From: Saccharum officinarum
Taxonomy: Eukaryota; Streptophyta; Magnoliopsida; Poales; Poaceae
Length of the DNA stretch: 64,000 nt
Assembly: GCA_020631735.1 (NCBI GenBank)
Contig: CM036231.1
Location: 3,871,831 to 3,935,830, forward strand
Direction of reading: 5' to 3'
Position 1 is the first letter of the stretch. Every line of letters starts with the position of its first letter. The notes beneath the pieces are model-generated. The model searched no databases. It saw only the letters and a list, made by a program, of their open reading frames with translations, and was not told where the DNA came from. Of the stretch, positions 10,699-21,702 are shown one piece after another. Made by a program: the position numbers and the translations under genes.

Positions 10699-13600
10699 CC
10701 TGTGTCCTTGGTCTCGCCGGAGCTGCCGCCGGCGGCGAGCTTGCCGTCGACCGTTTTCCTCCCCCGCCTTCGTCTCGCTGACAAGTGGGGCCCGCTCGTC
10801 AGAGCGCGCGCGCGGGCGGGACGGCCGAGCAGGCCGCGCGCGCGAGTCGTGGGCCGCGTCTTCCGGGCCGGCCCAGTATAAAATGAGATCTTTTTCATTT
10901 TTAGTTATCTTTGCTACAGAATTTTGGTTTAGTTTGGAAAATGTAGATCTAGGGTTTTACTTGCTCAAAAATCATGAGATAAATTTTGTTAAGGATCTAC
11001 ATGATGTGTAGTATTTTAGAAAAATATGAGTTTGCTATGTGATGTTTGTTTTCTGGGATATTTAAATAGGTCCTTGAAATGTGTTTTAAATCACATGCAA
11101 ACTTGTTTAAATTTTATCTTAAGTTTTAGTGTTCCAAAAATTATGAAATTTGGTGGGTAGACTAATTTATACTTGCTCTAGCCTTGGTAAAACTTTGGGC
11201 AGTAGTGCTTAAGTACTTTTCAAGTTATAATGCTATCTTGTTATTCTAGGAAATACTTAAATGAATTTTTGTAATTTTTCTACATGTGCAATGTTCATAT
11301 AAATTTTTGGAGAATGTCTTGGTATCCTAGACTGTCCAAGAAAATTAAGAAATCTGTTGTTTGACACTTTTTACTATGCTTTGTTATTTATACAAAAATC
11401 AGCCTTTTTGGCTTGGGAATTTTGTGTAGGAAGTTCCTGTGAATAAATTTAGTTCAAATTTTTACAGTAGCCTCTTTTTGGGTCAGAGAATCTCCTATAA
11501 TTTTTGTAGAATTTTAGGAGCAGTTTACATATATGTTTGAAATTCCACTTAATTACTTAAGTAAATTAAGAAATGAGTTTAAATAAATATTCTAGGCGGG
11601 CACACCTTACTTTCTGGTGTTTTTGTGACATTTGTGAACTTGTAGTAGTATTAGTTTGGTCTTAGAGAATGTTTGCCACATCAATAAATATTTAATCTTT
11701 GCAATTTTAGGTTTTCTGGACAACTGATAGTATTTCTATGTTTGACCTTGGATAAAGGTGGTTGCTGGAAAACTTATAAATACCAAAGTTGTAGTAAAAT
11801 TTGTAAATGAGCTTGTGTAAAAATTTGGGAGTATTTGGCTTAGTAGTTTGGGAGTTATTGCTGTTTAAAGTGCCAGTCCAGAATTGACTGCTCTCTGTTT
11901 AGAGAGAACAGATTCTGGAACTTTGGAGTTTCGATTAGGTAAACTTTGGAATTAAGTGCTGTGGTCTGAAAACATTTTGTGGTGTATTTCATAAGCTTTC
12001 CAGATTGTCTTAGATCATATCTTTTGGAGTTAGGAATCCTCAGTTATGTTAGAATCTTTGAGCTGCTGTCCAGAATAACTTACTGTGGTAACCTAAGTAA
12101 TATTACTCTTGTGTGTTAGGTGTTAGGCCTTAACCGAAGAGAAACAACTATATCTTAGGTTGGGTAGATTAGGTAAGTACTTCTCCTCCGGAGAAGAGAT
12201 TTGCACGTACTAATAAAGTAACTTGATTAGATTATTATTTTATTTCTGAAATGCATTTCATTCCGAGCATACTACACCTTTCATTATGCATCCATGAGAT
12301 TTATTATGCACTCATGCAATAGGTGTTCCGGAGGGGGTAACTCTCCTCGAATTCGAGCCGGTGATTCCGGAGGAAGTCCAGGACCAGCCGGAGCAGCTAG
12401 AGGAACCAGCCGGCGACGAAGCTCCTGCCGAAGATCTACCTGAGTGTCCTAATCACCGGCCCTCGACCTTTCTGAAAGGCAAGCCCCGGTGCATGCTGAA
12501 CCTACTGATTTATAAATTAATCTTGAGTACTTTTAATTGTTTAATGCATTAAGTTGTAGGAGTTATATGAAAACACTTGTTGCATTATACCTGTCCTTGT
12601 CCAGATATCGTACTTAATCCTATATTAGGTTTAGGCACGTGTCAATGTTTAGCCCTGCTTAGTTCGGTAGAAGTCGGGTGATTTCCGGTCATCCGCGAGA
12701 TGTAGGAAGGAGTCACGAGTGGCTTTATGGCTATCGTGGATGGAACCATGCTTAAAAATGAAATTGAGACCGGGCGGGAGTTCGATAGTACAGCCGCAAG
12801 ACACTTCACGTCTTGGGTGTGGAGCTATGCCCGTCTGAGTCGTTTAAGGACCGATTCGCTGTACGTCCTTGAGTCATGTTGAACGCAGTCTAACACTTAG
12901 TTGGCCGGATAAGCCGTTCCGACCTCGAAACCGAGTAATGTGGTTCAGGCCGGGAATCGAATGGTAGGTTGCTTCTTGGAGGAGAGAAAGGATGTGCTTG
13001 GGGACATTGGCGTGAGACCAAGGGGGGGTTAGAGTCCCTATCACCTGGCAGAGTGTCGCCCTTAGGGTCGCGACATTATTCGGACCCGCGATTCCTGAAT
13101 CATATGAAACGGTGGCCTGTGCGACCCTGACAGGGGTCTGCACGGTGAGTATTAGAAATACCCCTCCAGCTGGATAGGAATTCGATTCGAATCGCCGTCG
13201 CTCCCGGTTAGTGAGCACTTGACTTGAGCAGCGGCAACGTAGATCTCATTAAAAAAAACTGGTGGTTAAGGGAATGATACAATGTTGCCACAATTCATAC
13301 CTGCTCTGGATATAATGATGATAATTGTTTGATTATAATCAAGTGTATGTTTAGTACAGGTGCTAAGATAGATGACAGGTAAATGCTAAAAATAACTGCT
13401 AGTACAGGTTATAAGAGTCTCAATTATTTATGCCTTTATGCAAAAATGTGATGTCAGCTAGCCTCTTGTGAAAGCCTTGCATAATCCTTGGTGTCATCTT
13501 ATTTCTGGTTTTCGACGGGTAAGTCTAGCTGAGTACATTCCAGTACTCAGGGTTTATTCCCTCCTGTTGCAGATGATATGCTCTATCAAGGCTTCTGCAA

Positions 13601-13987
13601 AACTTGTCTCCACCCTGCGGGTGAAGAAGACTAGATCACTTGGGCGTGATCATCTTTTATGTACTTTCCTCATGCTTTTGTGGGTTGTTGATCATCAAGA
13701 CTGGCAGTAGTTAAACATCTGGTGTGCGTTTGCTTCCGCTACTTTTATAAACTTGGTTTGTAATAATTGCGACTCCGTTTGTGTAAACTTATTTCAGAAC
13801 TACTTGTGAAATGTAACGTATGATGTTGTATGTTGAATGATGCGATCCTGGTTGTAAGCAAGTTGGTTTGAAATCCTTCGTGGTTTCGATTGACTACCGG
13901 GATTATATGGGCTCAAGTTCGAAAATTTGAGCGCTTCGGTGCTTGTTTTTGTACTTGTGCTCTTATAATTTGGTCGGTTCTGTTACA
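10699..13987 (+). repeat. Tekay-type Ty3/gypsy LTR fragment (solo or truncated)
   Basis: The segment ends in TTCTGTTACA exactly like the 5' LTR of the Tekay element at 42884-46730 and shares its internal landmarks: a GC-rich block (10716-10870), the peptide-coding segment near 12325-12552, the paired pseudo-repeats around 12650-13240 and the last 200 bp. No primer site or gag follows 13987, so this is a solo LTR or a truncated copy. Its left part was split off by the Copia insertion and lies outside the window. A TATA-like TATAAAAT is at 10877. Confidence 0.85.
12325..12552 (+). CDS. Small ORF inside the Tekay LTR (copy 1)
   Basis: Function unknown. An open frame following a possible splice acceptor (CAATAG at 12317-12322) encodes an acidic, Pro/Glu-rich peptide with the core EDLPECPNHRPS and then GKPR. 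The corresponding segment of the other Tekay LTR (45113-45299) encodes EDLPECPDHRPS and GKPR. Over the twenty core codons, 11 differ and 7 of these are synonymous. That points to selection on a peptide. In this copy the frame runs on into a probably nonfunctional tail. Confidence 0.5.
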   Translation, partial: VPEGVTLLEFEPVIPEEVQDQPEQLEEPAGDEAPAEDLPECPNHRPSTFLKGKPRCMLNLLIYKLILSTFNCLMH

Positions 13988-14461
13988 GCAGAGCTCCGGT
14001 GAGAGGGTAGAGGAGGAGAAGGAGGTCACCATGGGCAGTAGGGGTCTCACTGGAGCTCCGCTCCATGTCTCTAATGCGCACGCAAGCCTACCTCATCTTC
14101 TGTTGTTGTCGCCACCGCTACCACTCATCCACGATTTGTACACCACGGCCGCGCACCAAACGCTCACCACGGGGGATGGATACTTGATTCATTTGTCGCT
14201 GCCATCGCCGCCACAAGGATACCTGACCACGGGATATACATTTTCTATGATTTTCGCAACTATTTTGGGGGATTTTTTTGTTCTTCGGAATAGACTAGAC
14301 TATGTGTTGAGGAAATTTGTTGAGAGCTTTTGGTGCTAGGACATTTGTGAGCAAGGAGGTTAACAGTAGAGGTCACCATAACAGTATCTAGCTCAACACA
14401 GTTACATATTTTCATCGAAATATATAACTTTCTAGGAGACGGAGGACATTGCGGCATCTTG
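13988..14461. other. Low-complexity flank after the Tekay LTR, no gene seen
   Basis: Purine-rich then CT-rich sequence, with an open but featureless plus-strand frame (13890-14339) that begins inside the LTR. Nothing recognisable as protein coding. Confidence 0.5.
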
Positions 14462-14746
14462 CTAAACTCCGAGTAAAAGATCTGTACATCCTCCTTGGAT
14501 GTATGGTGCAAATATGGCAGAAGATTGCTTGGGCATAGAATTTGTAGTGTCAAATTGATGACTTACGATTAAATGGTTCTGATCAGCACTTGCATCTATA
14601 TTTTCTAAAGCCTGTTTGTAATCTCCTATTTGTACATGCAATGCATCGTTATAACTATTATCTGATGAGGAATTCTCTTTTGCTGTAGCGTCACTGTCTG
14701 GAACATCATCAATAGCAGCACCGTCGAAGCCAGCATTTGCTTCCAT
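14462..14746 (-). other. Candidate first exon of an unrecognised gene
   Basis: On the minus strand an ATG at 14746 opens 94 codons of ordinary, non-repetitive composition (starting MEANAGFDGAAID, acidic and Ser/Asn-rich). It ends at a TAG at 14462-14464. No domain is recognised. It could be the first exon of a host gene cut by the repeats, or chance. Confidence 0.3.
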
Positions 14747-14872
14747 GGTGCCTGGCTGCCTGCGCACACATGGATGCCGCTCTGCTTGCCCCGTCTTCGA
14801 TTGGAATTTTCTTTTCTTTTTTTGTCACGCTACACGTGATGGCGGCGGCCGTCTCCCTTAAATGTAACTTCG

Positions 14873-15375
14873 AGCCTGTTTATATTGGCAAAAAAAGCCA
14901 AAAAAAAAGTTTACGCCGTACCCGTCATATCGAATCTTTACACGTATGCATGGAGCATTAAATGTAGGTAAAATACTCTCTCCATCCCAAATTATAAGGC
15001 ATTCTAAGAATCTTAAAGAGTCAAAGCATCTTAAGTTTGACCAAAATTATAGAGAAAATTACAAAAATTTATAACATCAAATAGGTATACTATGAAAATA
15101 TAATTAATGAAGAATTTAATGATACTTAATTGGTATCATAAATATTATCATCTTATCCTATAAATTTAGTCAAACTTGAGATCATTTGACTCTCCAAGAT
15201 TCTTGGAATGCCTTATAATTTGGGATGGAGGGAGTAATAACTAATTGCACAGTTTGTTTGTAAATGTCGAGACGAATCTTTTAAGTCTAGTTAGTCCATG
15301 ATTGAATAAATTTTGCCAAAAAAATAATGAAAAGTGTTACAGGAATTTTACCAAAAAAAATCACATTTAAGGCCC
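14873..15375 (+). mobile_element. MITE copy a of the AAACAAGGCC family, split by a Stowaway
   Basis: Left part (GCCTGTTT, CATGGAGCATTAAATGTAG) and right part (CGAGACGAATCTTTTAAG, TTAGTCCATGATTG) match the other copies of this common grass element; the Stowaway at 14976-15234 interrupts it. The ends are approximate. Confidence 0.7.
14976..15234. mobile_element. Stowaway MITE (259 bp)
   Basis: Terminal inverted repeats CTCTCTCCATCCCAAATT and its complement at the right end, flanked by TA dinucleotides (14974-14975 and 15235-15236). The long arms, including GGCATTC with GAATGCC, extend more than 60 bp. This is the classic Stowaway (Tc1/mariner-derived) structure. It was inserted into MITE copy a. 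Confidence 0.9.
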
Positions 15376-15780
15376 CCTTTGGCTCACGGGGCAAACACAG
15401 GAAAATCGTAGGAAACCGAGAGCGCATGATAGAAAAGGGAGTTCGTTTCCTACGCGAGCCAGTGCAGGAACATCAAGTCGAACCGGATTTTTCGTTTCCT
15501 ACGAATACAATGAGAGCGAATCCTTTCATGCATCCTTTTCCTCCGGAAAGTTTCCCAGAACTAAATGAGTGCTGACGTCAGCCATTCCTATAGAATTCAT
15601 TTCTCCGTTTCAGCTGCGTTTCACCCGCGTTTCAAAAGGAGGCTAAACAGGCCCTTCGGCCCTTTTCCTTCCTATCCAGCTGCGATATCGTGAGTGCGGG
15701 AGACCGAGCCAAAAGTCCACGTGGGCCGTCTACCTGGGCGTCCGCACGGTGCAGCGTAGGCACCACCATCCGTACCTACG

Positions 15781-16022
15781 CCTTGTTTAGTTTGCCTCAA
15801 AGTTCTAAGTTTTTTCACTCTCTCTCCATCACATCAATTTTTAACCGCTTGCATGAAGTATTAAATGTAGGTAAAAAAAATAACTAATTACACAGTTTAG
15901 TTGGAAATCACGAGATGAATCTTTTGAGCCTAGTTGGTCCATGATTGGACAATATTTGCCAAATAAGACGAAAGTGGTACTATTCATCGGGTTTGAAATT
16001 TTCTTCAATCTAAACAAGGGCC
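15781..16022 (+). mobile_element. MITE copy b of the AAACAAGGCC family
   Basis: Starts CCTTGTTTAGTTTGCC and ends CTAAACAAGGG, flanked on both sides by CCTACG. Internal landmarks: CACTCTCTCCATCACATC, TGCATGAAGTATTAAATG, GATGAATCTTTTGAGCC and ATGATTGGACAATATTTG. Confidence 0.8.
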
Positions 16023-16026
16023 TACG

Positions 16027-16248
16027 CCTTGTTTAGTTTGCCTCAAAGTTCCAAGTTTTTTCACTCTCTCTCCATCACATCAATTTTTAACCGCTTGCAT
16101 GGAGTATTAAATGTAGGTAAAAAAATAACTAATTACACAATTTAGTTGGAAATCATGAGATGAATCTTTTGAGCCTAGTTGGTTCATGATTGGACAGTAT
16201 TTGCCAAATAAGACGAAAGTGGTACTATTTATCGGTTTGAAATTTTCG
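16027..16248 (+). mobile_element. MITE copy c, tandem to copy b, right end lost
   Basis: Nearly identical to copy b from CCTTGTTTAGTTTGCC on, but it runs into other DNA after GAAATTTTCGG. It ends about 240 bp before the bz1 start codon, so it may lie in the bz1 promoter. Confidence 0.75.
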
Positions 16249-16255
16249 GTAGCCG

Positions 16256-16261
16256 CACGTG
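16256..16261 (+). promoter_or_regulatory. G-box CACGTG upstream of bz1
   Basis: A perfect CACGTG 228 bp before the bz1 ATG. Anthocyanin genes are controlled by MYB and bHLH regulators, and bHLH proteins bind E/G-boxes; use of this site is inference. No clear TATA box is visible in the GC-rich leader. Confidence 0.35.
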
Positions 16262-16488
16262 GCCCCGCCGCCACAACCACAACGCTGCACGCGCGTCGCG
16301 ATCCAACAGCCGGCTCACCTAAACATCCGTACGACTGGCAGTGGCAGGCTGGCAGCTGCGCACGCGTGGTCGCGCGGAGTTCAAAACGGCCCGCGCGGTG
16401 CCGCAACTGAAGCCGCATATCCAGCGTCTCATCGCACCGCATTGCGCGCGCAGCCGACGCCAGCCCCAGCCTCGCCGAAGCAAAGACG

Positions 16489-18052
16489 ATGGCGCCCGCC
16501 GCGTCCTCCCCGCCGCCGCACGTGGCCGTGGTCGCCTTCCCCTTCAGTTCCCACGCGGCGGTGCTGCTCTCCTTCGCGCGCGCTCTGGCCGTCGCCGCGG
16601 CGCCGTCGGGGGCCACGCTCTCGTTCCTCTCCACCGCGTCCTCCCTCGCGCAGCTCCGCAAGGCCAGCGGCGGCGGCGGCGGCTCCGCCGGGCACGGGCT
16701 CCCGGGGAACCTGCGCTTCGTCGAGGTCCCCGACGGTGCGCCAGCGGCGACCGAGGGACCCGTGCCGGTGCCGCGGCAGATGCAGCTGTTCATGGCGGCC
16801 GCGGAGGCCGGCGGGGTGAAGGCCGGGCTGGAGGCGGCCCGAGCCGCGGCGGGCGGGGCTAGGGTGAGCTGCGTGGTGGGCGACGCGTTCGTGTGGCCGG
16901 CGGCGGACGCGGCTGCCGCGGCCGGGGCGCCGTGGGTGCCCATGTGGACGGCCGCGTCGTGCGCGCTCCTGGCGCACCTCCGCACCGACGCGCTCCGGGA
17001 GGACGTCGGCGATCAGGGTGCGTTGTTGGATTCTTCTATTCTCTAGATAGAGTTCGTTGTGATATTAAAAAAAAGTCTCATCTTCACTAGAAAAAGAAAG
17101 AAAAGGCCTGATCTTGAATCTTGATGAATGGCTTGCTCTTGCGTTACCATCATTCACAGCCGCGAACAGGGCGGACGAGCTGCTGATCACCCACCCGGGC
17201 CTCGCCAGGTACCGCGTCCGTGACCTCCCCGAAGGCGTCGTCTCCGGCGACTTCAACTACGTCATCAGCCTCCTCCTCCACCGCATGGGGCAGCGCCTCC
17301 CGCGCTCCGCTGCCGCCGTCGCGCTCAACACCTTCCCGGGCTTGGACCCGCCCGAAGTCACCGCGGCGCTCGCGGAGGTCCTGCCGAACTGCCTCCCGTT
17401 CGGGCCCTACCACCTGCTCCTCCCCAAGGACGACGCTGACACCGCCGCACCAGCGGACCCGCACGGCTGCCTGGCCTGGCTGGACCGCCACCCCGAGCGC
17501 GGCGTCGCGTACGTGAGCTTCGGCACGGTGGCGTCCCCGCGGCCCGACGAGCTCCGCGAGCTGGCGGCCGGGCTGGAGGCCTCGGGCGCGCCGTTCCTGT
17601 GGTCGCTGCGCGAGGACGCGTGGCCGCTCCTCCCGCCGGGCTTCCTGGACCGCACCGCAGGGGCCGGGTCCGGGCTCGTGGTGCCCTGGGCGCCGCAGGT
17701 GCCCGTGCTGCGCCACCCTTCCGTGGGCGCGTTCGTGACGCACGCCGGGTGGGCGTCGGTGCTGGAGGGCGTGTCCAGCGGGGTGCCCATGGCGTGCCGC
17801 CCGTTCTTCGGGGACCAGTGGATGAACGCGCGGTCCGTGGCGCACGTGTGGGGGTTCGGCGCCGCGTTCGAGGCGGGCATGACGCGCGCCGGGGTGGCCG
17901 CGGCCGTGGAGGAGCTGCTGCGCGGGGAGGAAGGCGCGCGGATGAGAGCCAGGGCGCAGGAGCTGCAGGCCGCTGTGGCCGAGGCGTTCGGGCCCGGTGG
18001 CGCGTGCAGGAAGAACTTCGACGAGTTCGTCCAGATAGTTTGTCGTCCGTGA
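16489..18052 (+). CDS. bz1: Anthocyanidin/flavonol 3-O-glucosyltransferase, bronze1 type
   Basis: It transfers glucose from UDP-glucose to the 3-hydroxyl of anthocyanidins and flavonols, the last cytosolic step of stable anthocyanin synthesis. Two exons, 16489-17017 and 17160-18052, are separated by a 142-bp GT-AG intron and encode 473 residues, the usual family length. The N-terminus has [10 protein letters not shown] with the catalytic His22. The PSPG sugar-donor box starts with WAPQ at residue 353, contains HAGW and ends FFGDQ at about 396. The single intron, the HAGW variant and the overall sequence match the maize bz1 gene as I know it. The frame is intact, with no sign of decay, and GC is very high as in grass genes. 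It is surrounded by MITEs. Orthology is inferred from sequence similarity; other UGT78-type enzymes are the alternative. Confidence 0.93.
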
Positions 18053-18431
18053 AAGGCGTCTTGCTGCAGTGTTAGATACCCTACCCGTTCGTTCAGAGCT
18101 TTCAGCGTTTGTCCTGCAATTCTAGCACAGTACCACATTTAATATCTTAAGTTTGATCAATTATAGATTAAAAAGTATTTATATTTATGATATCAAATAA
18201 ATATCATTCGATTAATTACGAAAAGTATTTTTATAATAAATTGATTTGGAGCCATAAATATATATATATTATTTACTGAAAACTTGGTTAAATATGAACT
18301 ACTTTTACTGGCACGCAACCATAGTTGCATGTTTTGTTAGACAGAAAGAGTATTTACCGACATACGAATGGAGTACTTGCATTTTCCTTGCGAAAAGAAC
18401 ATTTGAATGTGATGACATTTGTTTCACTGTA

Positions 18432-18674
18432 GATGTGTTTAGTTGGATGTAAAGTATGTGTAAAGTTCCTGTAGCACTTTTCGTTGTTATTTGGTAAAAT
18501 TTATCCAATCATGGACTAACTAGGCTCAAAAGATTCGTCTCGACATTTACAGACAAACTGTGCAATTAGTTATTTTTTTACCTACATTTAATGCTCCATA
18601 CATACGTCTAAAGATTTAATGTGACGGGGAATCTTGTAAAATTTTTGGAATTTTAGGTGAACTAAACACTGGGG
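18432..18674 (-). mobile_element. MITE copy d of the AAACAAGGCC family
   Basis: Inverse orientation relative to b and c: TGTAGCACTTTTCG, ATCATGGACTAACTAGG, CAAAAGATTCGTCTCG, CATTTAATGCTCCATAC, ending in GAACTAAACACTGGGG. It begins about 380 bp after the bz1 stop codon. Confidence 0.8.
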
Positions 18675-18843
18675 CTTCTGCCGGTAGTGTGGCCGTCCCC
18701 ATCACTCACTGGGCGAGCGATGGCAGAGGAGCTGGTCTGATTTCTGCAGTTGCTGTCAGTTGCTGCTTTGGATCGGTTCGGTAAGGATCAGCATCAGTTG
18801 TTGATCCTTCAGTTGTCAGTATCTGTCAGTCGGGGTCCGTTTC

Positions 18844-19114
18844 GGCCCGTGTTTAGATCCCAAGTTCGGTGACCGGAACAGTAGCCGTCACATCGTACTG
18901 TAGCAACTTTTGTTTTTATTTAGTAAAAAATGTTCAAACTTTGACTAATTAGGTTCATAATATTCGTCTCGTAAAGTACAACAAAACTGTGTAATTAGTT
19001 TTTAATTTCATCTACATTTAGTACTCCATGCATTTACCGATATTTCGATGTGACGAGGAATCTTCTTTTTGTATAGTGGAATTTAGGGGGAGAAATTGGA
19101 AACTAAACAAGGCC
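18844..19114 (-). mobile_element. MITE copy e of the AAACAAGGCC family
   Basis: From GGCCCGTGTTTAGATCC to AAACTAAACAAGGCC, with TAATATTCGTCTCG and TACATTTAGTACTCCATG inside. More diverged from b/c than d is. Confidence 0.78.
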
Positions 19115-19232
19115 TCTGATTACATCCAGCGCTTGGGTCTAGCCGGCTAGTGGATGAGCTGATGCGTATGGTCGCAACACAGATCCTCTCTACTACGCCA
19201 TGGGCTTCGTGGACGGGTTGCGGGATGATATT

Positions 19233-19486
19233 AAGGCCTCGTTTGGGGGAGAAAAACACTGTATCAGAATTCCTGTAGCATTTCGTTTGTATTTGGTAAA
19301 AATTATCCAAATTTTGACTAACTAGGCTTAAAATGTTCGTCTCGCAAAGTACAACAAAACTGTGCAATTAGTTTTTGATTTCATCAACATTTAGTACTCC
19401 ATGCATTTGCCGACATTTTGATGTGACGGGGAATCTTCTTTTTGCATAGTGGAATTTGGGGGAGAATTTGAGGAACTAAACAAGGG
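19233..19486 (-). mobile_element. MITE copy f of the AAACAAGGCC family
   Basis: From AAGGCCTCGTTTGGGG to GGAACTAAACAAGGG. Closest to copy e internally (AAAATGTTCGTCTCG, CATTTAGTACTCCATGC). Confidence 0.78.
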
Positions 19487-19559
19487 CTAAAGTTTTTGAG
19501 CACTTGCAGGGTCCTACATCGCTCGATTCTGCTTGTGTTCTCATTGTTACAGGAGGAAT

Positions 19560-19706
19560 TGGCGGGACACGGTCGGAATGACTTCCGCAAGCCGGGTGAA
19601 GAGCATAAAACAGTATTCCAGACTTATATCGGGCATTACAAGTTTCGGGTCATGGCTTTTGGTCTGTCAGGTGCACCCACCACTTTCAAGATGATACACA
19701 ATCAAG
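19560..19706 (+). pseudogene. Ty3/gypsy reverse transcriptase fragment
   Basis: A short plus-strand stretch encodes KPGEEHKTVFQT, then GHYKFRVMAFGLSGAPTTF, the conserved RT block before the catalytic YxDD in Ty3/gypsy elements. Nothing of the element remains on either side, so it is a relic. Confidence 0.7.
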
Positions 19707-20700
19707 TTGTTTTCTTTTGTTAATTTATTTATGGCCATAACTGCTACTATCCCCCTATAGATGATAATAGGATAACATCATCTATCATATTTTTTGACAT
19801 TAAATTGTAACCAAACATCTGATTGCCAAATTGTGGAATTCATGTCAAGAACATCCTTTAGACAAGCCTGGAGTCAAACAGAACTACTACATAAAATGCT
19901 TGCCATGAGCAGTGCTCCTTCCGCCCCAAATTATACGTTGTTTTGGTGACATAGCTTTTGCTATGCCTAAATGTACATTATGTCACAGTTAAAACTATAT
20001 ATGTATCTATTAAAACCAAAATAACCTATAGTTTGGAATGAAGAGAGCAATTCACTTTGGGAAGTAGATCTATTAAAGGTTCTAATCTTTAGCTAATTAA
20101 CTCTGCCTTTGCGGAACTCCTTATTTGAGCTAATCCTACTTTGTCAACATCTTGGCAGTTAGGCTAACAAATAGTAATTCCTAGGCTGTCCATGTACAAA
20201 AAAGGAACCAAAATTACCAAAGCTTACCCTGGAATTCAGTTGGCAATATATAGCAGCTGAAAAAGAGAAGAAAAGACAGATGAGGAGATAATATAGTTGC
20301 AGGAAGGAGAATTCAACCAACAATAAAAGTTCAGTTATTCACCTTTATAAGCAGCTTGATTAGCATTTTTTTTGAAGCTCAGGAGCATCACCGTCAGGGG
20401 GGAACATTGGGTTGCATGGTAGTAAGGCAAATCCTAGGACGAGAAGCCAGCTTATTTTGGGGCAGTGCAACACGATGATGTCTGTGCAAAAGACACGGGA
20501 GGTAGTGTGTACTAGTATGCTGGTTGAGCCAACCCCAGCAGATCAAATCATGGCTGATAGGTCTGAACTAACCTGTCACCTGTTCCATTGGTGTGTTCTT
20601 CTTCTTCCCATCCCTCCACTTTATCAAGTAATGATGGCAGACATGTAAAACAATATATAACTCATTAATAACATAGCAGCCACACAGATAAATGCAATAG
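19707..20700. other. AT-rich intergenic stretch, no gene seen
   Basis: No coding exon is recognisable. It holds a small Stowaway-like remnant around 19917-20050 (the CTCCTTCCGCCCCAAATTAT end and an imperfect complement), otherwise unremarkable sequence. Confidence 0.4.
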
Positions 20701-20771
20701 TATAATAGTCTATTATCACAGATATAGATATGATGGGCCATCATATCTATATAATAGTCTATTATCACAGA
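20701..20771. repeat. 31-bp palindrome between 22-bp direct repeats
   Basis: A palindrome with 15-bp perfect arms around one central base spans 20722-20752. It is bracketed by two identical 22-bp copies of TATAATAGTC-TATTATCACAGA (20701-20722 and 20750-20771). Origin unknown. Confidence 0.85.
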
Positions 20772-21038
20772 GCAAATCATGGCTTGATCCGGGTTTAACT
20801 TTAAACCGGACCAGGGCTATTGATTTCAAAACAGTAATATGCAAACACACAAGAACAATAGAATCCACCGAGCATCAGCCTGACGATCCCCATCAAGGCC
20901 ACAAGTTTATCAGGAGCTTACACAAAGTTTAGACAACGCCTAACGACACAGAAGACATATATATACATAAAAAAGAACTTCCAAACTGAACCATGCAAGT
21001 GTTGTTCCAACTTGTCAACTAATCCCCTACTGCACAGC

Positions 21039-21702
21039 CTAATTGTCCTCATCATCAACCTCGATCTCCTCATAGGCGCATCCAGTTTCATGGAACTGAC
21101 GGAGTATTTCAAGCCTAGGCTCATTCCACTCAGATCTAGAATTGCTCGTTGTCTCTCAGGATTGGAATAGGCGAAGAGGGCGGACTCTTCAGTTGAAGAA
21201 CGTAGGCGATGACTGAGAGTGAGATTGAGTGGATTCGCCAGCAGGGAGCTGATGCGGTCATCCGACACCTTTACCAGCATGCGTGTGTTCACTTCGCGAA
21301 AAGTACGTGAAAAGTTACTGTAGCATCTTTCGTTGTTATTTGGCAAAATTTGTCTAATCATGGACTAACTAGGCTCAAAAGATTCGTCCCGACATTTACA
21401 GACAAACTATGCAATTAGTTATCTTTTTTACCTACATTTAATGCTCCATGCATGCGTCGAAAGATTCGATGTGATGGGTGGAAGAGGAAATATTTTGGGT
21501 TTGCATGACAACTAAACAGGGCCTATCTTCTTCTTCTTCGCTGCCCCCGCGGACTTGGCCTCCTCCGCCGCCTCTGCCTTGTTCATCCCCGCAGCGAAGA
21601 CCCCGCCTCTGCTGCCTTCTTCCCCTCCAGGAACTCCTCCGCCGCCGCCGCCGCCGAAGAATTGCTCCCCCTCGTCTCAAGCGCCGGCGCCTCCACCTCC
21701 AT
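21039..21702 (-). pseudogene. Unrecognised two-part gene remnant interrupted by a MITE
   Basis: On the minus strand an ATG at 21702 opens a leader (MEVEAPALETRG, Ala-rich, then Lys-rich) that reaches the MITE at 21523. After the MITE, 21296-21039 encodes a coherent stretch containing DDRISSLLANPLNLTLSHRL, followed after an apparent one-base frame change near 21140 by EWNEPRLEILRQFHETG and an acidic C-terminus ending in TAG at 21039-21041. I do not recognise the family. A second frameshift lies in the leader, near 21595. The MITE insertion and frame changes suggest a dead or mis-spliced gene. The MITE may alternatively lie in an intron. Confidence 0.5.
21297..21523 (-). mobile_element. MITE copy g of the AAACAAGGCC family
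   Basis: GTGAAAAGTTACTGTAGC, ATCATGGACTAACTAGG, AAAGATTCGTCCCG, TTTAATGCTCCATGC, ending in AACTAAACAGGGCC. It sits inside the gene remnant at 21039-21702. Confidence 0.8.

Noticed and set aside
16107..16985. Long minus-strand open frame opposite bz1 exon 1 (and another at 17407-18138)
   Set aside because: GC-rich shadow frames of bz1 with Arg/Ala-rich composition; the plus-strand frame has the real UGT motifs.
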